Source: a virus. From it: a stretch of DNA of 64,000 bases. Positions 25,582 to 35,372 of the stretch are shown piece after piece. The stretch is taken from positions 1 through 64,000 of the IMG/VR virus record IMGVR_UViG_3300022562_001990; one strand, given 5' to 3'. Below the pieces are notes generated by a model. It had not been told where the DNA came from, made no database searches, and saw nothing but the letters and a program-made list of their open reading frames with translations. The translations under genes and the position numbers were made by a program. Each line of letters starts with the position of its first letter. The first letter of the stretch is position 1.

Positions 25582-27578
25582 TGGCAGAAGAAGCCGACAT
25601 CAAGCAAGCGATTGGCTGCCTGTCTGCGTCGTTCCCGGCGTACACGGCGAAGCAGCTTGCTGCACTCACGGACTCCATTGTGTCCGCGGTGCAGGGCTTC
25701 ACCGATCCGCTCGCAGCCATCAGCGATCTGAACCTCGACAATCTCATCGACCAGGTTGCAGAGATCTCAGAAGGCGACGTCTTTGGAAACCTAGCGTCGG
25801 CTGCGGCAGGGCTTCTCACGCAGCATGTCACTCGCGAACTCGAGGACGCGATCGCTGCGAAGGAGACTGAGGTTCTTTCTGCATCAAAGCGCGTCAACCA
25901 AATCCGCAACATGTCCTCGAAGGTTGTCGGTGTCGCCCAGACAATGATGTCTCTCTACAACGACATGCCCTATGCGGCCGTCGAGAGAATGTGCCAGCAG
26001 ATCATCAGGCTCGACGTGCTGAAGATCGACAACCTGAAGTGTCTCCGAAAACACATCGTTCAGCTTGTGAACTGCGTCCTCGTCCTGGTCGAGAACGTGG
26101 AGAACTACAAGGACGACACCATCGAAGATCTCATCAAGGCTTCCGCCGAGCTCGAGAAGGTCAAGGCAGAGCTCATCAAGTCGCGGGTTCTCGTTGACGG
26201 AACCACCACTTTCGACTCGACGGCCTTTGAGCGCGCCAGGACTGCGATGGTGGAGGTCGCTCGTATTCTAACCCCGGACAAGAACGGAACGACCATTCTT
26301 GACGTGGCGCTCATCCTGACATCTGGGAGCGTGGAGGCGGGGCAGGTGGACGCGTCAAACAGGGCCCTGGCGACGCTCGTGATCCCCTCCTTGATCAACC
26401 TCATTGAGGCAGAGGTGGCTGCCGTCGTCTCTCAGATTGGAGTCATCAACTACTACATCGGTGCGATGCAGCTGGTGATAGAAAGCTTCAGGGGAGCTGC
26501 GACTACTCCGAGGATATCAGAGCAGCGAAACCGGGCCATCAGTGACATCTACGCTCGAGTAGAAAACATGTCGGACCGGATCAATCTGACCATCGCGAAC
26601 GAGAGTATTACGGTTGCCTCGGGATCAATGCTCCTTTGGGCCTCGAGGGCGAAGGCAATCATCGTCTTGATGGACAACGTCAAGAAGCTCGCTTTCGAGG
26701 AAGGATCTGTTGACGGCGAGGTGGCGGCGGCCGCGCTGGCTTCTGCGTTCGAGGGGCTGCTCGAGGACCTGATGAACATCTCGAATGCCAATACGGTCGA
26801 CGGCATCGAGGACCCGACAGACTTTCGCGACAGGGTGCTAGCCCTCACCGCTGGAGCGAGAAGGATTCTCAGCGACCTCGAGAAAGGCCGTGCCACCGCA
26901 AACCGGATGGCAACATTCCACGCCCTCTCGGTGGCGACTGCAACGGCGCAGGTGAGCACCCTTGAAAACTCAAGCACGGTGGCATCGCTGCAGAAGGTGG
27001 CCTGCGAGAAGTACGTCTCGACCTACGAGTCGCTGGATCTCCAGATCGCATCCAAGTACGCCGATCTCACAGACTCCATGAGGCAGCTGGGCCTCGACCG
27101 CGCCGTTGACCTTCTCAATGCCGGGCAGTTCGAGGAGTTCGTGAGCGCGGACCTAAATGACCTCTCCTACCTGGGGCAGATCATCCAATGCCTTACGCGA
27201 TCTCTCGACGGCATCGACGATGCGCAAACCAGGCAGCAGATCATCGACATTCGGGACGATCTCGTCGGGCTAAGAACGAACCTTGACGTAGCCGGAGCCG
27301 ACTCGGCTGACCAGGGGAGGGCACGCTTCATTGGTCGCATCCAGGAGGACATCGCAAGCACGCAGAGGAATGCGGAAATTGTGAAGTCCATCGTCAACGA
27401 GCTCACCGTGCTGGCCAATGAGATTGGCGCGGATCTCTCGGACGTCACCGAGGGAATCACAGGCTTCCTCGGTAACTTGGATCAGCTTGCCGTTGCCGCC
27501 GGCGGCCGGCTCTCCGGGGAACTCGAACGCTTCTCCGGGTTTCCGAACGCTGGCGTCCCGTTCTGCGAACCAACATGA
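25581..27578 (+). CDS. Long helical tail-associated protein
   Basis: 665 residues, nearly all alpha-helical and coiled-coil, with Ala/Ile/Leu heptads (for example AVQGFTDPLAAISDLNLDNL and the repeated helices after residue 330). No Cys cluster and no enzyme motif seen. It overlaps the sigma-like gene by one base (TGATG) and precedes the wedge genes. Its place suggests a baseplate or tail-tip component. No family recognised. Confidence 0.6.
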   Translation: MAEEADIKQAIGCLSASFPAYTAKQLAALTDSIVSAVQGFTDPLAAISDLNLDNLIDQVAEISEGDVFGNLASAAAGLLTQHVTRELEDAIAAKETEVLSASKRVNQIRNMSSKVVGVAQTMMSLYNDMPYAAVERMCQQIIRLDVLKIDNLKCLRKHIVQLVNCVLVLVENVENYKDDTIEDLIKASAELEKVKAELIKSRVLVDGTTTFDSTAFERARTAMVEVARILTPDKNGTTILDVALILTSGSVEAGQVDASNRALATLVIPSLINLIEAEVAAVVSQIGVINYYIGAMQLVIESFRGAATTPRISEQRNRAISDIYARVENMSDRINLTIANESITVASGSMLLWASRAKAIIVLMDNVKKLAFEEGSVDGEVAAAALASAFEGLLEDLMNISNANTVDGIEDPTDFRDRVLALTAGARRILSDLEKGRATANRMATFHALSVATATAQVSTLENSSTVASLQKVACEKYVSTYESLDLQIASKYADLTDSMRQLGLDRAVDLLNAGQFEEFVSADLNDLSYLGQIIQCLTRSLDGIDDAQTRQQIIDIRDDLVGLRTNLDVAGADSADQGRARFIGRIQEDIASTQRNAEIVKSIVNELTVLANEIGADLSDVTEGITGFLGNLDQLAVAAGGRLSGELERFSGFPNAGVPFCEPT

Positions 27579-27596
27579 TAAGGTTTTTCGTAAGTT

Positions 27597-28022
27597 ATGC
27601 CTGACCTGAAAGTACTCATAACCGACCCGAACACGGGAAGGCTTCGGGTTGGCATCCCTCGTCCGCCCCAACAGGTGGAGGGGATCGACCTGCTCGTCCA
27701 GATCGTCGTCCTGCTCTACCTCAACAACGGCGGCCGGTCGATTTTCGCCCCCGGTCGAGCTGGCGGCCTGCGGGATTACATCGGCCTAAACCACGACCCC
27801 GACGATCCATCAGAGCTCTTTGCTGACCTTCGACTCATGACGAGCCGCATCGAGCAGATCATCAAGGAGGAGCAGGCGAGGACTACACGGCCGCCGTCCG
27901 AAAGGCTTCAATCTCTCTTCGTCTTGGATATCATCCCCGACGATACTCAGCCGGAGATCGAAATCCAGGTCCAGGTCGTCAATGAGGAGCAAACAACAGC
28001 GCAGGCAGTGGTGACAATCTAA
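27597..28022 (+). CDS. Baseplate wedge protein, gp25/GpW-like
   Basis: 141 residues. The central segment (LLVQIVVLLYLNNGGRSIFA, then PGRAGGLRDYIGLN) resembles the gp25-like family, in which a small protein of this length starts the wedge and nucleates the sheath in contractile-tailed phages. It stands directly before the gpJ-like gene, the usual order (gpW, gpJ, gpI). A one-base overlap links them (TAATG). Confidence 0.65.
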   Translation: MPDLKVLITDPNTGRLRVGIPRPPQQVEGIDLLVQIVVLLYLNNGGRSIFAPGRAGGLRDYIGLNHDPDDPSELFADLRLMTSRIEQIIKEEQARTTRPPSERLQSLFVLDIIPDDTQPEIEIQVQVVNEEQTTAQAVVTI

Positions 28023-30082
28023 TGGCTCTTCCAATCAAAGACTTCATCATCCAGCAGCTCCTTGAGTACGACTCGAGCTTCGACGTTGGCGCAGGTGTGC
28101 CTACGACCGGGCTTTTGGTTGAGCCTCTCTCTGTCATCCTTCAGCCAATCATCGACGAGCTCACGGTTGTTCAGGCCAGCCAGTCGATCCTCACAATCCT
28201 GGAGTCATCCGATCCAGACGCGTTCCCGGAGGACATTGTCGACGGTCTCGCGTCGAATGCCTTTGTCGAGAGGAACCCAGGCTCCATTGGCTCGGACGTC
28301 CAGAGGATTCGCTTCTTCGAACCGACCAGCTTCAGCGCACAGCAAGGTGTCCTCATTTTCCGTGGGCCAGCCGGACAGCGGTACTCCAACTCGGAGGCAA
28401 TCTCGGTCACCGAGGCAGAGATGAGCCTCAACCAAGAGGGGACACTCTACTTCATCGACCTTCCGATCGTGGCCCTCGAGGAGGGATCCGATTTCAACGT
28501 GTCAGCCGGTGGCATCACGACGATGGAGTCGGAGCCGGCCGGGGTAGCGAACACGACCAACCTCTTCGGAGTGACCGAGGGCCGGGACAGGGAGACCAAC
28601 ACCGAGCTCATTGACCGCATCAAGGTTGCCGTCACCGTTCGTGCCCTGGTGACTGGCCGCGGCATCATCGTCACCCTCACGGAGAACTTCACCTCCATCG
28701 AGGAGATCGAGCCCATCGGCTTCGGCGACGATGAGATGATGCGAGACATCGTCTACAACGTGCACATCGGTGGCAACGTAGACGTCTACATCAAGGGCCC
28801 TGCGTTCACTTCTGGCTTTCAGGACTTCTTCGGCCTCGAGGTTGACACGACGAGGATTGCAGAAAGCAATGCCACGGTTGTCGCGCTCGACGACTCGGTA
28901 GGCTACCCGCTTGGCAAATACCCACTGGACCGCACGAACAGCGCGCCCTCCGTCAAGTCCATCGACAGCATCTTCGTCTACGTCGATGGAGTCGACTACA
29001 CGATCGACGACTCGGTAGGCCTTTTCTATCGACTCGGTGGAGGTGGAATCTTCCACATCACCGGAACGACGGGGACCGTGACGACCAGCAAAATCTTGAA
29101 CGACGTGGGTGCATTCGCCGATGTCCGCACAGGAATGATCCTGACCATCAACACGCCTGGCTCGGTGGCCGGCACCTACACGATCAAGTCCAAGATCGAT
29201 GCCGACAACATCGAGATCTACGGAGACTTTCCGGCTCTGGTCGGCAGCGTTGGCTATCAGATCGACGACAACCTCGTCGTCGAGTTTGGCTACAACCCGA
29301 TCGCCATCGACATCATCGCAGAGGCAAGGAACACGCAGCGTGAGGAGTTCACGATCACCGATGTTCCACTCATGTATATCGAGTCCATTGAGATTCTCGA
29401 TCCGCTCTCCGGGGAGCCTACGGGAGAGACGCTGTCTGCGAATGGAGGATTTGGAGCAGGCGGGTATGGCGCAGGACCCTATGGCATTGGAAACGGCGCC
29501 GAGTACAAGTTCGTCGTCACAGAACCAACGCTGAGGCACTCGGCTCAGGAAGACAACTACATCGAGATCAGCAGCCTCTTCCTCACGACGGCTATCCGCG
29601 TCAACTATCTCTATGCCTCTGCGATTCCCCCGATCCAGGCATTCATGGATGACCGGAACAACCAGAGCGAGACCGCCTCTCTGCTGGCACGGCACTTCAT
29701 TCCGGCCTTCGTGGACAACCCGAACCCAGTCATCTACGACATCCCGACGGCGACATCGACGACGGCGATCTCTGTTTCCGACATGACAGATCTCGTGAAG
29801 ACGTTCATCGACGACATCAACGAAGGGCAGGCCTTCGAGTTGTCGGACATCGTTGACCTTCTCTACGACAACGGAGCATCCAGGGTTGATCTTGGTTCTC
29901 TCGACACATTCAAGGCAGAGATTCACAACCACGACGGGACCGTCCAGTTCGAGCTTCCAACCGACGATGGAAGCATCACCGTTCCAGACGATGAGATCCC
30001 AGACCCGACTGACCGACCGCTCTCTCCACGGATCGCAAGGTTCAGAGCTAGAGACATCTCGCTACAAAGGAATGTCGTATGA
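28022..30082 (+). CDS. Baseplate wedge protein, gpJ/gp6-like
   Basis: 686 residues. The region from about 180 (LFGVTEGRDRETNTELIDRI, then KVAVTVRALVTGRGIIVTLT and IEEIEPIGFGDDEM) is the baseplate J family core, with the E-T-D/N-x-x-L/YRxRI pattern. The N-terminal helix (FIIQQLLEYDSSFDVG) and the later beta insertion domains are larger than in P2 gpJ (302 residues), and nearer T4 gp6 in size. It forms the ring around the hub. Confidence 0.82.
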   Translation: MALPIKDFIIQQLLEYDSSFDVGAGVPTTGLLVEPLSVILQPIIDELTVVQASQSILTILESSDPDAFPEDIVDGLASNAFVERNPGSIGSDVQRIRFFEPTSFSAQQGVLIFRGPAGQRYSNSEAISVTEAEMSLNQEGTLYFIDLPIVALEEGSDFNVSAGGITTMESEPAGVANTTNLFGVTEGRDRETNTELIDRIKVAVTVRALVTGRGIIVTLTENFTSIEEIEPIGFGDDEMMRDIVYNVHIGGNVDVYIKGPAFTSGFQDFFGLEVDTTRIAESNATVVALDDSVGYPLGKYPLDRTNSAPSVKSIDSIFVYVDGVDYTIDDSVGLFYRLGGGGIFHITGTTGTVTTSKILNDVGAFADVRTGMILTINTPGSVAGTYTIKSKIDADNIEIYGDFPALVGSVGYQIDDNLVVEFGYNPIAIDIIAEARNTQREEFTITDVPLMYIESIEILDPLSGEPTGETLSANGGFGAGGYGAGPYGIGNGAEYKFVVTEPTLRHSAQEDNYIEISSLFLTTAIRVNYLYASAIPPIQAFMDDRNNQSETASLLARHFIPAFVDNPNPVIYDIPTATSTTAISVSDMTDLVKTFIDDINEGQAFELSDIVDLLYDNGASRVDLGSLDTFKAEIHNHDGTVQFELPTDDGSITVPDDEIPDPTDRPLSPRIARFRARDISLQRNVV

Positions 30083-30372
30083 ACCTAGCCAGCTTCGCAG
30101 ATGAGCTCGTGAAGGTAGGTGCTGCAAAGACGCTTGTTCGCAAGATCGCGTCCAGCCAGGACGTCACCACGATTGACACCCCGGATGGAATGATGAGCGC
30201 GAGCTCGCCACCGCCGGCGCTCACTCATCGTCCCGACGATGCATCTACCAGGGTTCCGAGGGCGATGAAGACAGCCCCCATGATCGTGTCGGGAACGCTT
30301 GGGCCAGTTGCGGTGGCCAAGGATCCAATCGACAGGGAGAAGTACAACCGCGCGTACAATGAGAGGCGATGA
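30079..30372 (+). CDS. Small protein with FADELVKVG N-terminus
   Basis: 97 residues, overlapping both neighbours by 4 bases. The N-terminus MNLASFADELVKVGAAKTLV resembles the start of the 7457 gene product. The rest is Pro/Ser-rich and probably disordered. It may be a small baseplate accessory protein. Confidence 0.55.
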   Translation: MNLASFADELVKVGAAKTLVRKIASSQDVTTIDTPDGMMSASSPPPALTHRPDDASTRVPRAMKTAPMIVSGTLGPVAVAKDPIDREKYNRAYNERR

Positions 30373-32819
30373 GTCACATTTCCTCAGCATTCCTCTTCCG
30401 GTTCCTCGACGACGTCTGGGATCTACTGCCAACGGAAGACCGGGAGCTCTTCCAGTCCTATTGGAAGGGGCAGGTTCGCATTGGTGCCGATCTCGAGCAG
30501 AAGACGCTAGAGGCGGCACAGTCGACAGAGGTCTCTGAAGTTCCTGTTTTCCTGACGGAGCGCTGGAACCGCTTCGTCATGGACGAGGACTCGACCGATC
30601 AGTTTGAGCAGACGGACGAGCTCTTGCTCGTGATGACTGCTGCCCAAACGATCTCACGGGAAACAGCCTTCTACGACACCCTGAGTGTCTCGAATGCATC
30701 CCGACAGATCCCGCATGAGGAGACCATCCGATTCTTCGATGACTCTGTGCGGGAGCTGAGATATCCGCTGCTGGTTCCTGGAACCATCTCCATTCGCCTT
30801 GTTGGAGTTGGCGGCATCGAATACACGCCAGGCCGCGACTATGTCGTCAACGAATTCGAGGGAACGGTTCAAGCTCTCGACAGCGGTCGCATCCCTCCGA
30901 CCGAGATCCTCACGGTCTACTACCAGCACGAGGAGTACACCGAGGGACTCGATTACACGGTCGACCACTCCAAGAACACGATTGCAAGAACCGCCTCCTC
31001 GGCCATTCCGAGTGGCTCCACGGTCTATGCAACGTACACCTACAATGGGACGGCAACCCTTCCCCTGCAGAGCGAAAGTGGTGCTGTCGACGTTGCGGTC
31101 CTAACCGACTACACAAAAAACTTCAGCACCCTCCTCCCAGGACGAACGCTCACTATTTCCGAGGGGGCGAACGAGGGAACCTACACGATCAACTCGATCC
31201 TGAACGACAACCAGATTCAGATCGCCGAACTCTTTCCGCAGACCCAGGACAACAACGTCGTCTATTCAATCGACGCCTTCCCCCATGGCGTCAAGGTGAG
31301 CTCTCAGATTGAGTCGATTCCTCTCCTTCAGAACCTTGTAGACAGCCCCGACTGGGCACTGGTCGAGGGAGTGGACTACGTGGTCAGCGGCGGAATCCTG
31401 TCGATGCGAGCAGCATTTCCTCTGTCGAAGATTGGCCCAGAGGACACAAGGCAGAGGCAGGCCTGGGCGGAGATCACCAAGGTCAACAAGCAAACTCCCT
31501 ACAGAAACTTCGGAGTTCTCATCGACTTCTTCCGCGAGAACTCGGAAGCGTACAAGCTCGCGCTGCAGGGGCTCTGGTTCACCTTCTGGACTGGCTCAAC
31601 CCCAGGCAACCTGGGCAGAGGGCTTCACATCCTACTAGGGCTTCCGTTCGCTCGGCGAGCAGGGACGGTCACAAGGGTCGACACCGACCTGGCCGAGATT
31701 GACATCACCGAAGACAGCGGCCGAATCATCACCTACACAATTCCGTCTGGGCTGGATCCGGTCGTAGCGCGTGGAGACGCGGTCCCACGCTTCGAGTCCT
31801 TGACGACGGGCGTTCAGATCATCGACCGAAACAACGAGCCAGGATTCGTGGCCAGCCGCCTTGGCAGAGCTGGAATCGAGAAGTTCCTGACGAGCCAGGC
31901 CTCCAAGGGAGATGGCGACACCGACGAGACCAAGGCGCTCACGCTTCTCGAGAACCACCTTTTTCTTCCGCAGGTTCTTACCGAGGCGATCACACAAAGA
32001 GTCAACGTCGCCGAGCTCGTAACCTTCCTCGACAACATGAAGCCGCAGTGGACGGAGTACGTCTTCTCGTTTGCGGCCGAGATCGAGGAGACGCTGTATC
32101 TGTCAGCAGACCCGCACGATGGAACGAGGTGGGTGAACCTGTCGCCGGGCGAGGTCATGGATGCCCAGCAGGACCTCAACCTGACGACCACGATCAGCAA
32201 CAACGAGTTCAACAAATCCTTCATCCTCGAGGAGTTCATTGTCGACAGCATCTCAGGAGAGGTTCTTGCGGCCGGGTCTCAGGCGACGGGAAACTTCCGG
32301 GACCTGACAAAAGACTTCGTGGTCCTGGGCGTCGACGCCGGAAGCATCGTCTTCATTCCGGTTGGCAACTTCAAGGGCTACCATCTCGTCCTCGAGCGAC
32401 AAAGTACCAACCTCTTGTCCCTCGATATCCCGGACTCGTCTCTCATCGCCGACGTCGGAATCGAGTACAAAGTCCTGAGCAAGGAGCAGAGCATCCTTGA
32501 CCATGACTCGATCCAGCTCCGTGGAGAGCACACGGTTTTGCCGGGGACCGACTACCTGTCCCCCTCGACACTCAACACCAAGACGGATATTGACCTGGTC
32601 GGCATTGGGGTCACAAACGAGCAGGCCAAGACGCTCTTGCTTGTGGACATCGGGAACGTCGGCAACGAAGTTCAGGCCATTACCGACGCCGACGTAGAAA
32701 CAGGGGAATTTGATGTCTCCTCATCCCCAGGGGTGGTAACACGAGACCACGAAATAGCTTCGGCGGCTCTCAAACGGACAAACAACGTAGCGACGGTGAC
32801 GGACGCCTTTGCAATCTAG
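30369..32819 (+). CDS. Baseplate wedge protein, gpI-position
   Basis: 816 residues, directly after the gpJ-like gene as P2 gpI is. The N-terminal 120 residues are helical (FLFRFLDDVWDLLPTEDREL), followed by several beta domains. Two stretches share a pattern with the gpJ-like protein (VVNEFEGTVQALDSGRIPPT and LTISEGANEGTYTINSI), suggesting related beta insertions in both. The family assignment rests on position. Confidence 0.6.
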   Translation: MSHISSAFLFRFLDDVWDLLPTEDRELFQSYWKGQVRIGADLEQKTLEAAQSTEVSEVPVFLTERWNRFVMDEDSTDQFEQTDELLLVMTAAQTISRETAFYDTLSVSNASRQIPHEETIRFFDDSVRELRYPLLVPGTISIRLVGVGGIEYTPGRDYVVNEFEGTVQALDSGRIPPTEILTVYYQHEEYTEGLDYTVDHSKNTIARTASSAIPSGSTVYATYTYNGTATLPLQSESGAVDVAVLTDYTKNFSTLLPGRTLTISEGANEGTYTINSILNDNQIQIAELFPQTQDNNVVYSIDAFPHGVKVSSQIESIPLLQNLVDSPDWALVEGVDYVVSGGILSMRAAFPLSKIGPEDTRQRQAWAEITKVNKQTPYRNFGVLIDFFRENSEAYKLALQGLWFTFWTGSTPGNLGRGLHILLGLPFARRAGTVTRVDTDLAEIDITEDSGRIITYTIPSGLDPVVARGDAVPRFESLTTGVQIIDRNNEPGFVASRLGRAGIEKFLTSQASKGDGDTDETKALTLLENHLFLPQVLTEAITQRVNVAELVTFLDNMKPQWTEYVFSFAAEIEETLYLSADPHDGTRWVNLSPGEVMDAQQDLNLTTTISNNEFNKSFILEEFIVDSISGEVLAAGSQATGNFRDLTKDFVVLGVDAGSIVFIPVGNFKGYHLVLERQSTNLLSLDIPDSSLIADVGIEYKVLSKEQSILDHDSIQLRGEHTVLPGTDYLSPSTLNTKTDIDLVGIGVTNEQAKTLLLVDIGNVGNEVQAITDADVETGEFDVSSSPGVVTRDHEIASAALKRTNNVATVTDAFAI

Positions 32820-32827
32820 GACCTTGA

Positions 32828-32857
32828 TTGACGATGCAGGGCGCTCCCCACTAGAAT
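32828..32857 (+). promoter_or_regulatory. Possible sigma-70-type promoter
   Basis: In the 49-bp gap before the 213-residue gene, TTGACG and TAGAAT are spaced by 18 bases. The TAGAATCCA stretch occurs again in the 43217-43435 gap. It is the best such match I saw on the + strand, but it is only two short boxes. Confidence 0.3.
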
Positions 32858-32868
32858 CCAGGTGAAAC

Positions 32869-33510
32869 ATGAATCTGCCACCCTTCCTGAAATTCCTGGC
32901 TCCGAAGCTGAGAGCCATCAAGCCAGAGCCGAAGCCAGAGGGGTTGCGGTTTCAGGGGCACATTCGCGTTGAGCGCCAGGTCGGGAGTGGTCCCCTCGAG
33001 CTCATTCACGACAGCAAGAACTTCATTGTCGATGTCGGCCTGACTGGAGTTCGCGACATTCTCATCGGTGTCGCCGGCGGAGGGTTCCAAGGCTCCATCT
33101 TCAGGATGGCAGTCGGTGACGGAGGCACCCCACCCGGCGAGCTCTTCAACCCCAAGCCGCCTGACGCTTCCTGGCCGGCGCGGACCGGCCTCTACCACGA
33201 GGTCATTCGTCAGGACATCTCGGTCTTCGAAACCCCGACGACCTCATCCATGCGATTCGTCGGAAGCTTCAATTCCGCGGATGTAGGCCTCCCCAGCTTC
33301 AGCTTGGCCGACCTGGTCATCAATGAAGCGGCCCTCATTATCGGGGATGGCGTTCTTACGGTTGGCGGAGACAAGAAGCAGATCAATAATGGTGATTCCG
33401 CCGACCTAGACGAGCTGATGTTCTCGACGAGAACTTTCAAGTCTGCCTCGTTCGACCCGGCTGAGGACGTGACCATCACGATCACCTGGACAATCACTGT
33501 TGCGTCGTAA
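32869..33510 (+). CDS. Tail fibre-associated protein
   Basis: 213 residues. After a Pro/Lys-rich N-terminus comes a beta domain with VGDGGTPPGELFNPKPP and a C-terminal stretch (MFSTRTFKSASFDPAEDVTI, then TITWTI). I associate this pattern with tail-fibre-proximal proteins in several phages. It stands between the wedge genes and the fibre genes, so it may link fibre to baseplate. Confidence 0.6.
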   Translation: MNLPPFLKFLAPKLRAIKPEPKPEGLRFQGHIRVERQVGSGPLELIHDSKNFIVDVGLTGVRDILIGVAGGGFQGSIFRMAVGDGGTPPGELFNPKPPDASWPARTGLYHEVIRQDISVFETPTTSSMRFVGSFNSADVGLPSFSLADLVINEAALIIGDGVLTVGGDKKQINNGDSADLDELMFSTRTFKSASFDPAEDVTITITWTITVAS

Positions 33511-33524
33511 TCGGAGAAACTGCA

Positions 33525-35051
33525 ATGCCATCGAGTACAGCCTTCCTCAGCCTCACGCTGCCACAGCTCAACGAGTTCTTTGACAGCTGGCATGAGCCTG
33601 TAAACGCCAACTTCGAGACGATCGACGACTTCCTCGAGGATCTGCACAACTCGCTGGTCACGAGCTCGGCCACCTCGACCTGGGCTGCCCTCCGTGGAAG
33701 CAAGAACAGCCTTGTCGAACGACTCGACGTTTCCATCAACGCAGATGGCACTCTGGACATCTCTGGCTCTGCAGACATCCTTGCGATGTCGGTCTCCAAT
33801 ACCCGCGGCGACTACACCAACCCGAGGAAGCGGTTGGACGACGGCGACGAGGAGCTCTACGGGGCACGGCAACCGTTCCCGGACGGGAGGTTCACACCCT
33901 TCGGCTCCGGCGGCCCTTCGGCGGGATTCCCCGAGGAGCAGCTCGACGCTGGCATCGCAATTCGCTCGGCTGACTTTGGCACCGATGCCAACCACCCGAT
34001 GGCAAGCCCACGGGTGCCATGGGCGCCTGGCCTGGTCTCTGGAGGGCAGACAGCCTTCTTCACGGCCCCCGGCGGTGAGTCGGTCATTCGCCTGACGGCC
34101 GATCTGGCGCCTGCCATCTTCAACATCGACGGCTACATCTTCCGACTCAGGGAGACCTTCGATTTCGACTTCAGTGCCCTTGCCCCCGGCCTCGACAACT
34201 ACGTCTGGCTCTATGTGGAGCGAGACGACGCTGGGTACAACGACAGCAACTTCCTCTACGAGGGATCTGCGAAGGATCTGCGCAAGCTCCAGTCCGGGGC
34301 AGGCACAGGCACGGCCTCGAACAGCACATTCACCGCGACGGGCGCACTCTTCAACAGCATCGCCCTCGGAAAGGTGAAGGCTGGCGACATCCTGGTCATC
34401 GAAGGAGCGGGCGCCAGCGCAGGCCAGTATGTCATCGAGTCAATCACCTCGGACACGGCTCTGGCGATCCGAGGCACGTTCTATGCGAACGGCGCCGGAT
34501 TGACCTGGCATGTTCTCGATCAGTTCCAGCCCAATGTCGGCGCGGTGGTGACGGATGGCGATCCGGAGACGCAGCCTCCGTTCGTAGCCGGCCGCGTCTA
34601 CATCGGACGTTGCCGGAACAAGACGGGGGCCACCCCGCCCGACCAGATCGTCACCTTCACCCGTGGAGGTGTCTACGACTCTGGCTGGATTGCATCGGTC
34701 GATGCAACGGCGGACTTCCCCTACGCCCTGACTCACAACCTTGGGCAGATTCCGAGCCAGGTGGAGATCTGGATGCGCTCGAGCCTGTCGGCTCCGGCCT
34801 ACCGGGCTATGGTGGAGCGCGCCGTCGTCACGAAGATGGACAGCGCCAATTTCCCCGATCCGCTTGCGGCAGACACCTCGACAGCAGTCAAGATGCTGTT
34901 TCCATCGGTGCGGCCCTACTGCACCAACACGGAGCTCACCGTCCTGCTCGCCAATGAATCTCTGGATCCTGCCAAGGGGCCATCGCTGTTCACGGATAGC
35001 GGAGGAACCGAAGTGCAGGCTGGATTCATGCGCGTGATTGCGAGGCTCTAA
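33525..35051 (+). CDS. Tail fibre protein
   Basis: 508 residues. The N-terminal helix (LTLPQLNEFFDSWHEPVNAN) may anchor to the baseplate. Beta-rich domains follow, one with WLYVERDDAGYNDSNFLYEG, and a C-terminal domain containing YALTHNLGQIPSQVEIWM, a motif I associate with fibre C-terminal domains. A GGAGAAA site precedes the ATG. It may interact with the large spike encoded next. Confidence 0.65.
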   Translation: MPSSTAFLSLTLPQLNEFFDSWHEPVNANFETIDDFLEDLHNSLVTSSATSTWAALRGSKNSLVERLDVSINADGTLDISGSADILAMSVSNTRGDYTNPRKRLDDGDEELYGARQPFPDGRFTPFGSGGPSAGFPEEQLDAGIAIRSADFGTDANHPMASPRVPWAPGLVSGGQTAFFTAPGGESVIRLTADLAPAIFNIDGYIFRLRETFDFDFSALAPGLDNYVWLYVERDDAGYNDSNFLYEGSAKDLRKLQSGAGTGTASNSTFTATGALFNSIALGKVKAGDILVIEGAGASAGQYVIESITSDTALAIRGTFYANGAGLTWHVLDQFQPNVGAVVTDGDPETQPPFVAGRVYIGRCRNKTGATPPDQIVTFTRGGVYDSGWIASVDATADFPYALTHNLGQIPSQVEIWMRSSLSAPAYRAMVERAVVTKMDSANFPDPLAADTSTAVKMLFPSVRPYCTNTELTVLLANESLDPAKGPSLFTDSGGTEVQAGFMRVIARL

Positions 35052-35372
35052 ATGTCGGTCACAGCACTAGCTAACAAGACGGTCAGCTTCCGGTCACCGT
35101 ACACCGGGAACACGTTCCAGCTTCTGACCGAGAAGATCCTGGGCGCCGATGGATACCTCTCTGGCGGAGCCGCGGCGGAGCCGCGTCCGACAACGGATCG
35201 ATCATCACGATTGCTCCTGTCGCATTCGTACAGCGCGGCCTCATCGTCGAGATCGAGTCCGAAATTACCGGCCTTGCCGTTCCAACTGATCCGGAACCGT
35301 GGTTCGTTATTGCGTCGTCGCCCGATGACGACCCCACGACCCTCGTCACGATCTCGGTCACGAGAGACCTAG
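35052..35372 (+). CDS. N-terminal fragment of the giant tail spike (frame broken)
   Basis: Starts at an ATG after GAGG. The first 39 residues (MSVTALANKTVSFRSPYTGN, then TFQLLTEKILGADGYLSGG) are protein-like. After the 11-bp duplication at 35163-35184 the frame reads nonsense rich in Ser and Arg, and stops at 35372. Removing one repeat unit joins this start in phase to the 1769-codon frame that follows. It is therefore the start of the same gene, not a separate protein. Confidence 0.6.
   Translation: MSVTALANKTVSFRSPYTGNTFQLLTEKILGADGYLSGGAAAEPRPTTDRSSRLLLSHSYSAASSSRSSPKLPALPFQLIRNRGSLLRRRPMTTPRPSSRSRSRET
35163..35184 (+). repeat. 11-bp tandem duplication that breaks the spike reading frame
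   Basis: GGCGGAGCCGC occurs twice in direct tandem (35163-35173 and 35174-35184). With one copy the protein reads DGYLSGGAASDNGSIITIA in one frame. With two it shifts out of frame. Slipped-strand loss or gain of one 11-bp unit would switch the gene on or off. An assembly error is the alternative. Confidence 0.9.

Noticed and set aside
27590-27600. GTTATGCC before the gp25-like gene as another copy of the promoter motif
   Set aside because: Only seven of eight bases match on the complementary strand, and the ATG in it is the start codon of a + strand gene, so the resemblance is coincidental.
28502-29932. Long open frame on the minus strand (476 residues) inside the gpJ-like gene
   Set aside because: It is antisense to a clear baseplate gene and is a by-product of GC-rich codon use; composition is odd (Val/Asp/Arg-rich) with no domain or ribosome-binding site. 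The same applies to antisense frames at 37694-39343, 36632-37486, 56423-57859, 52139-53095 and 21363-22361.
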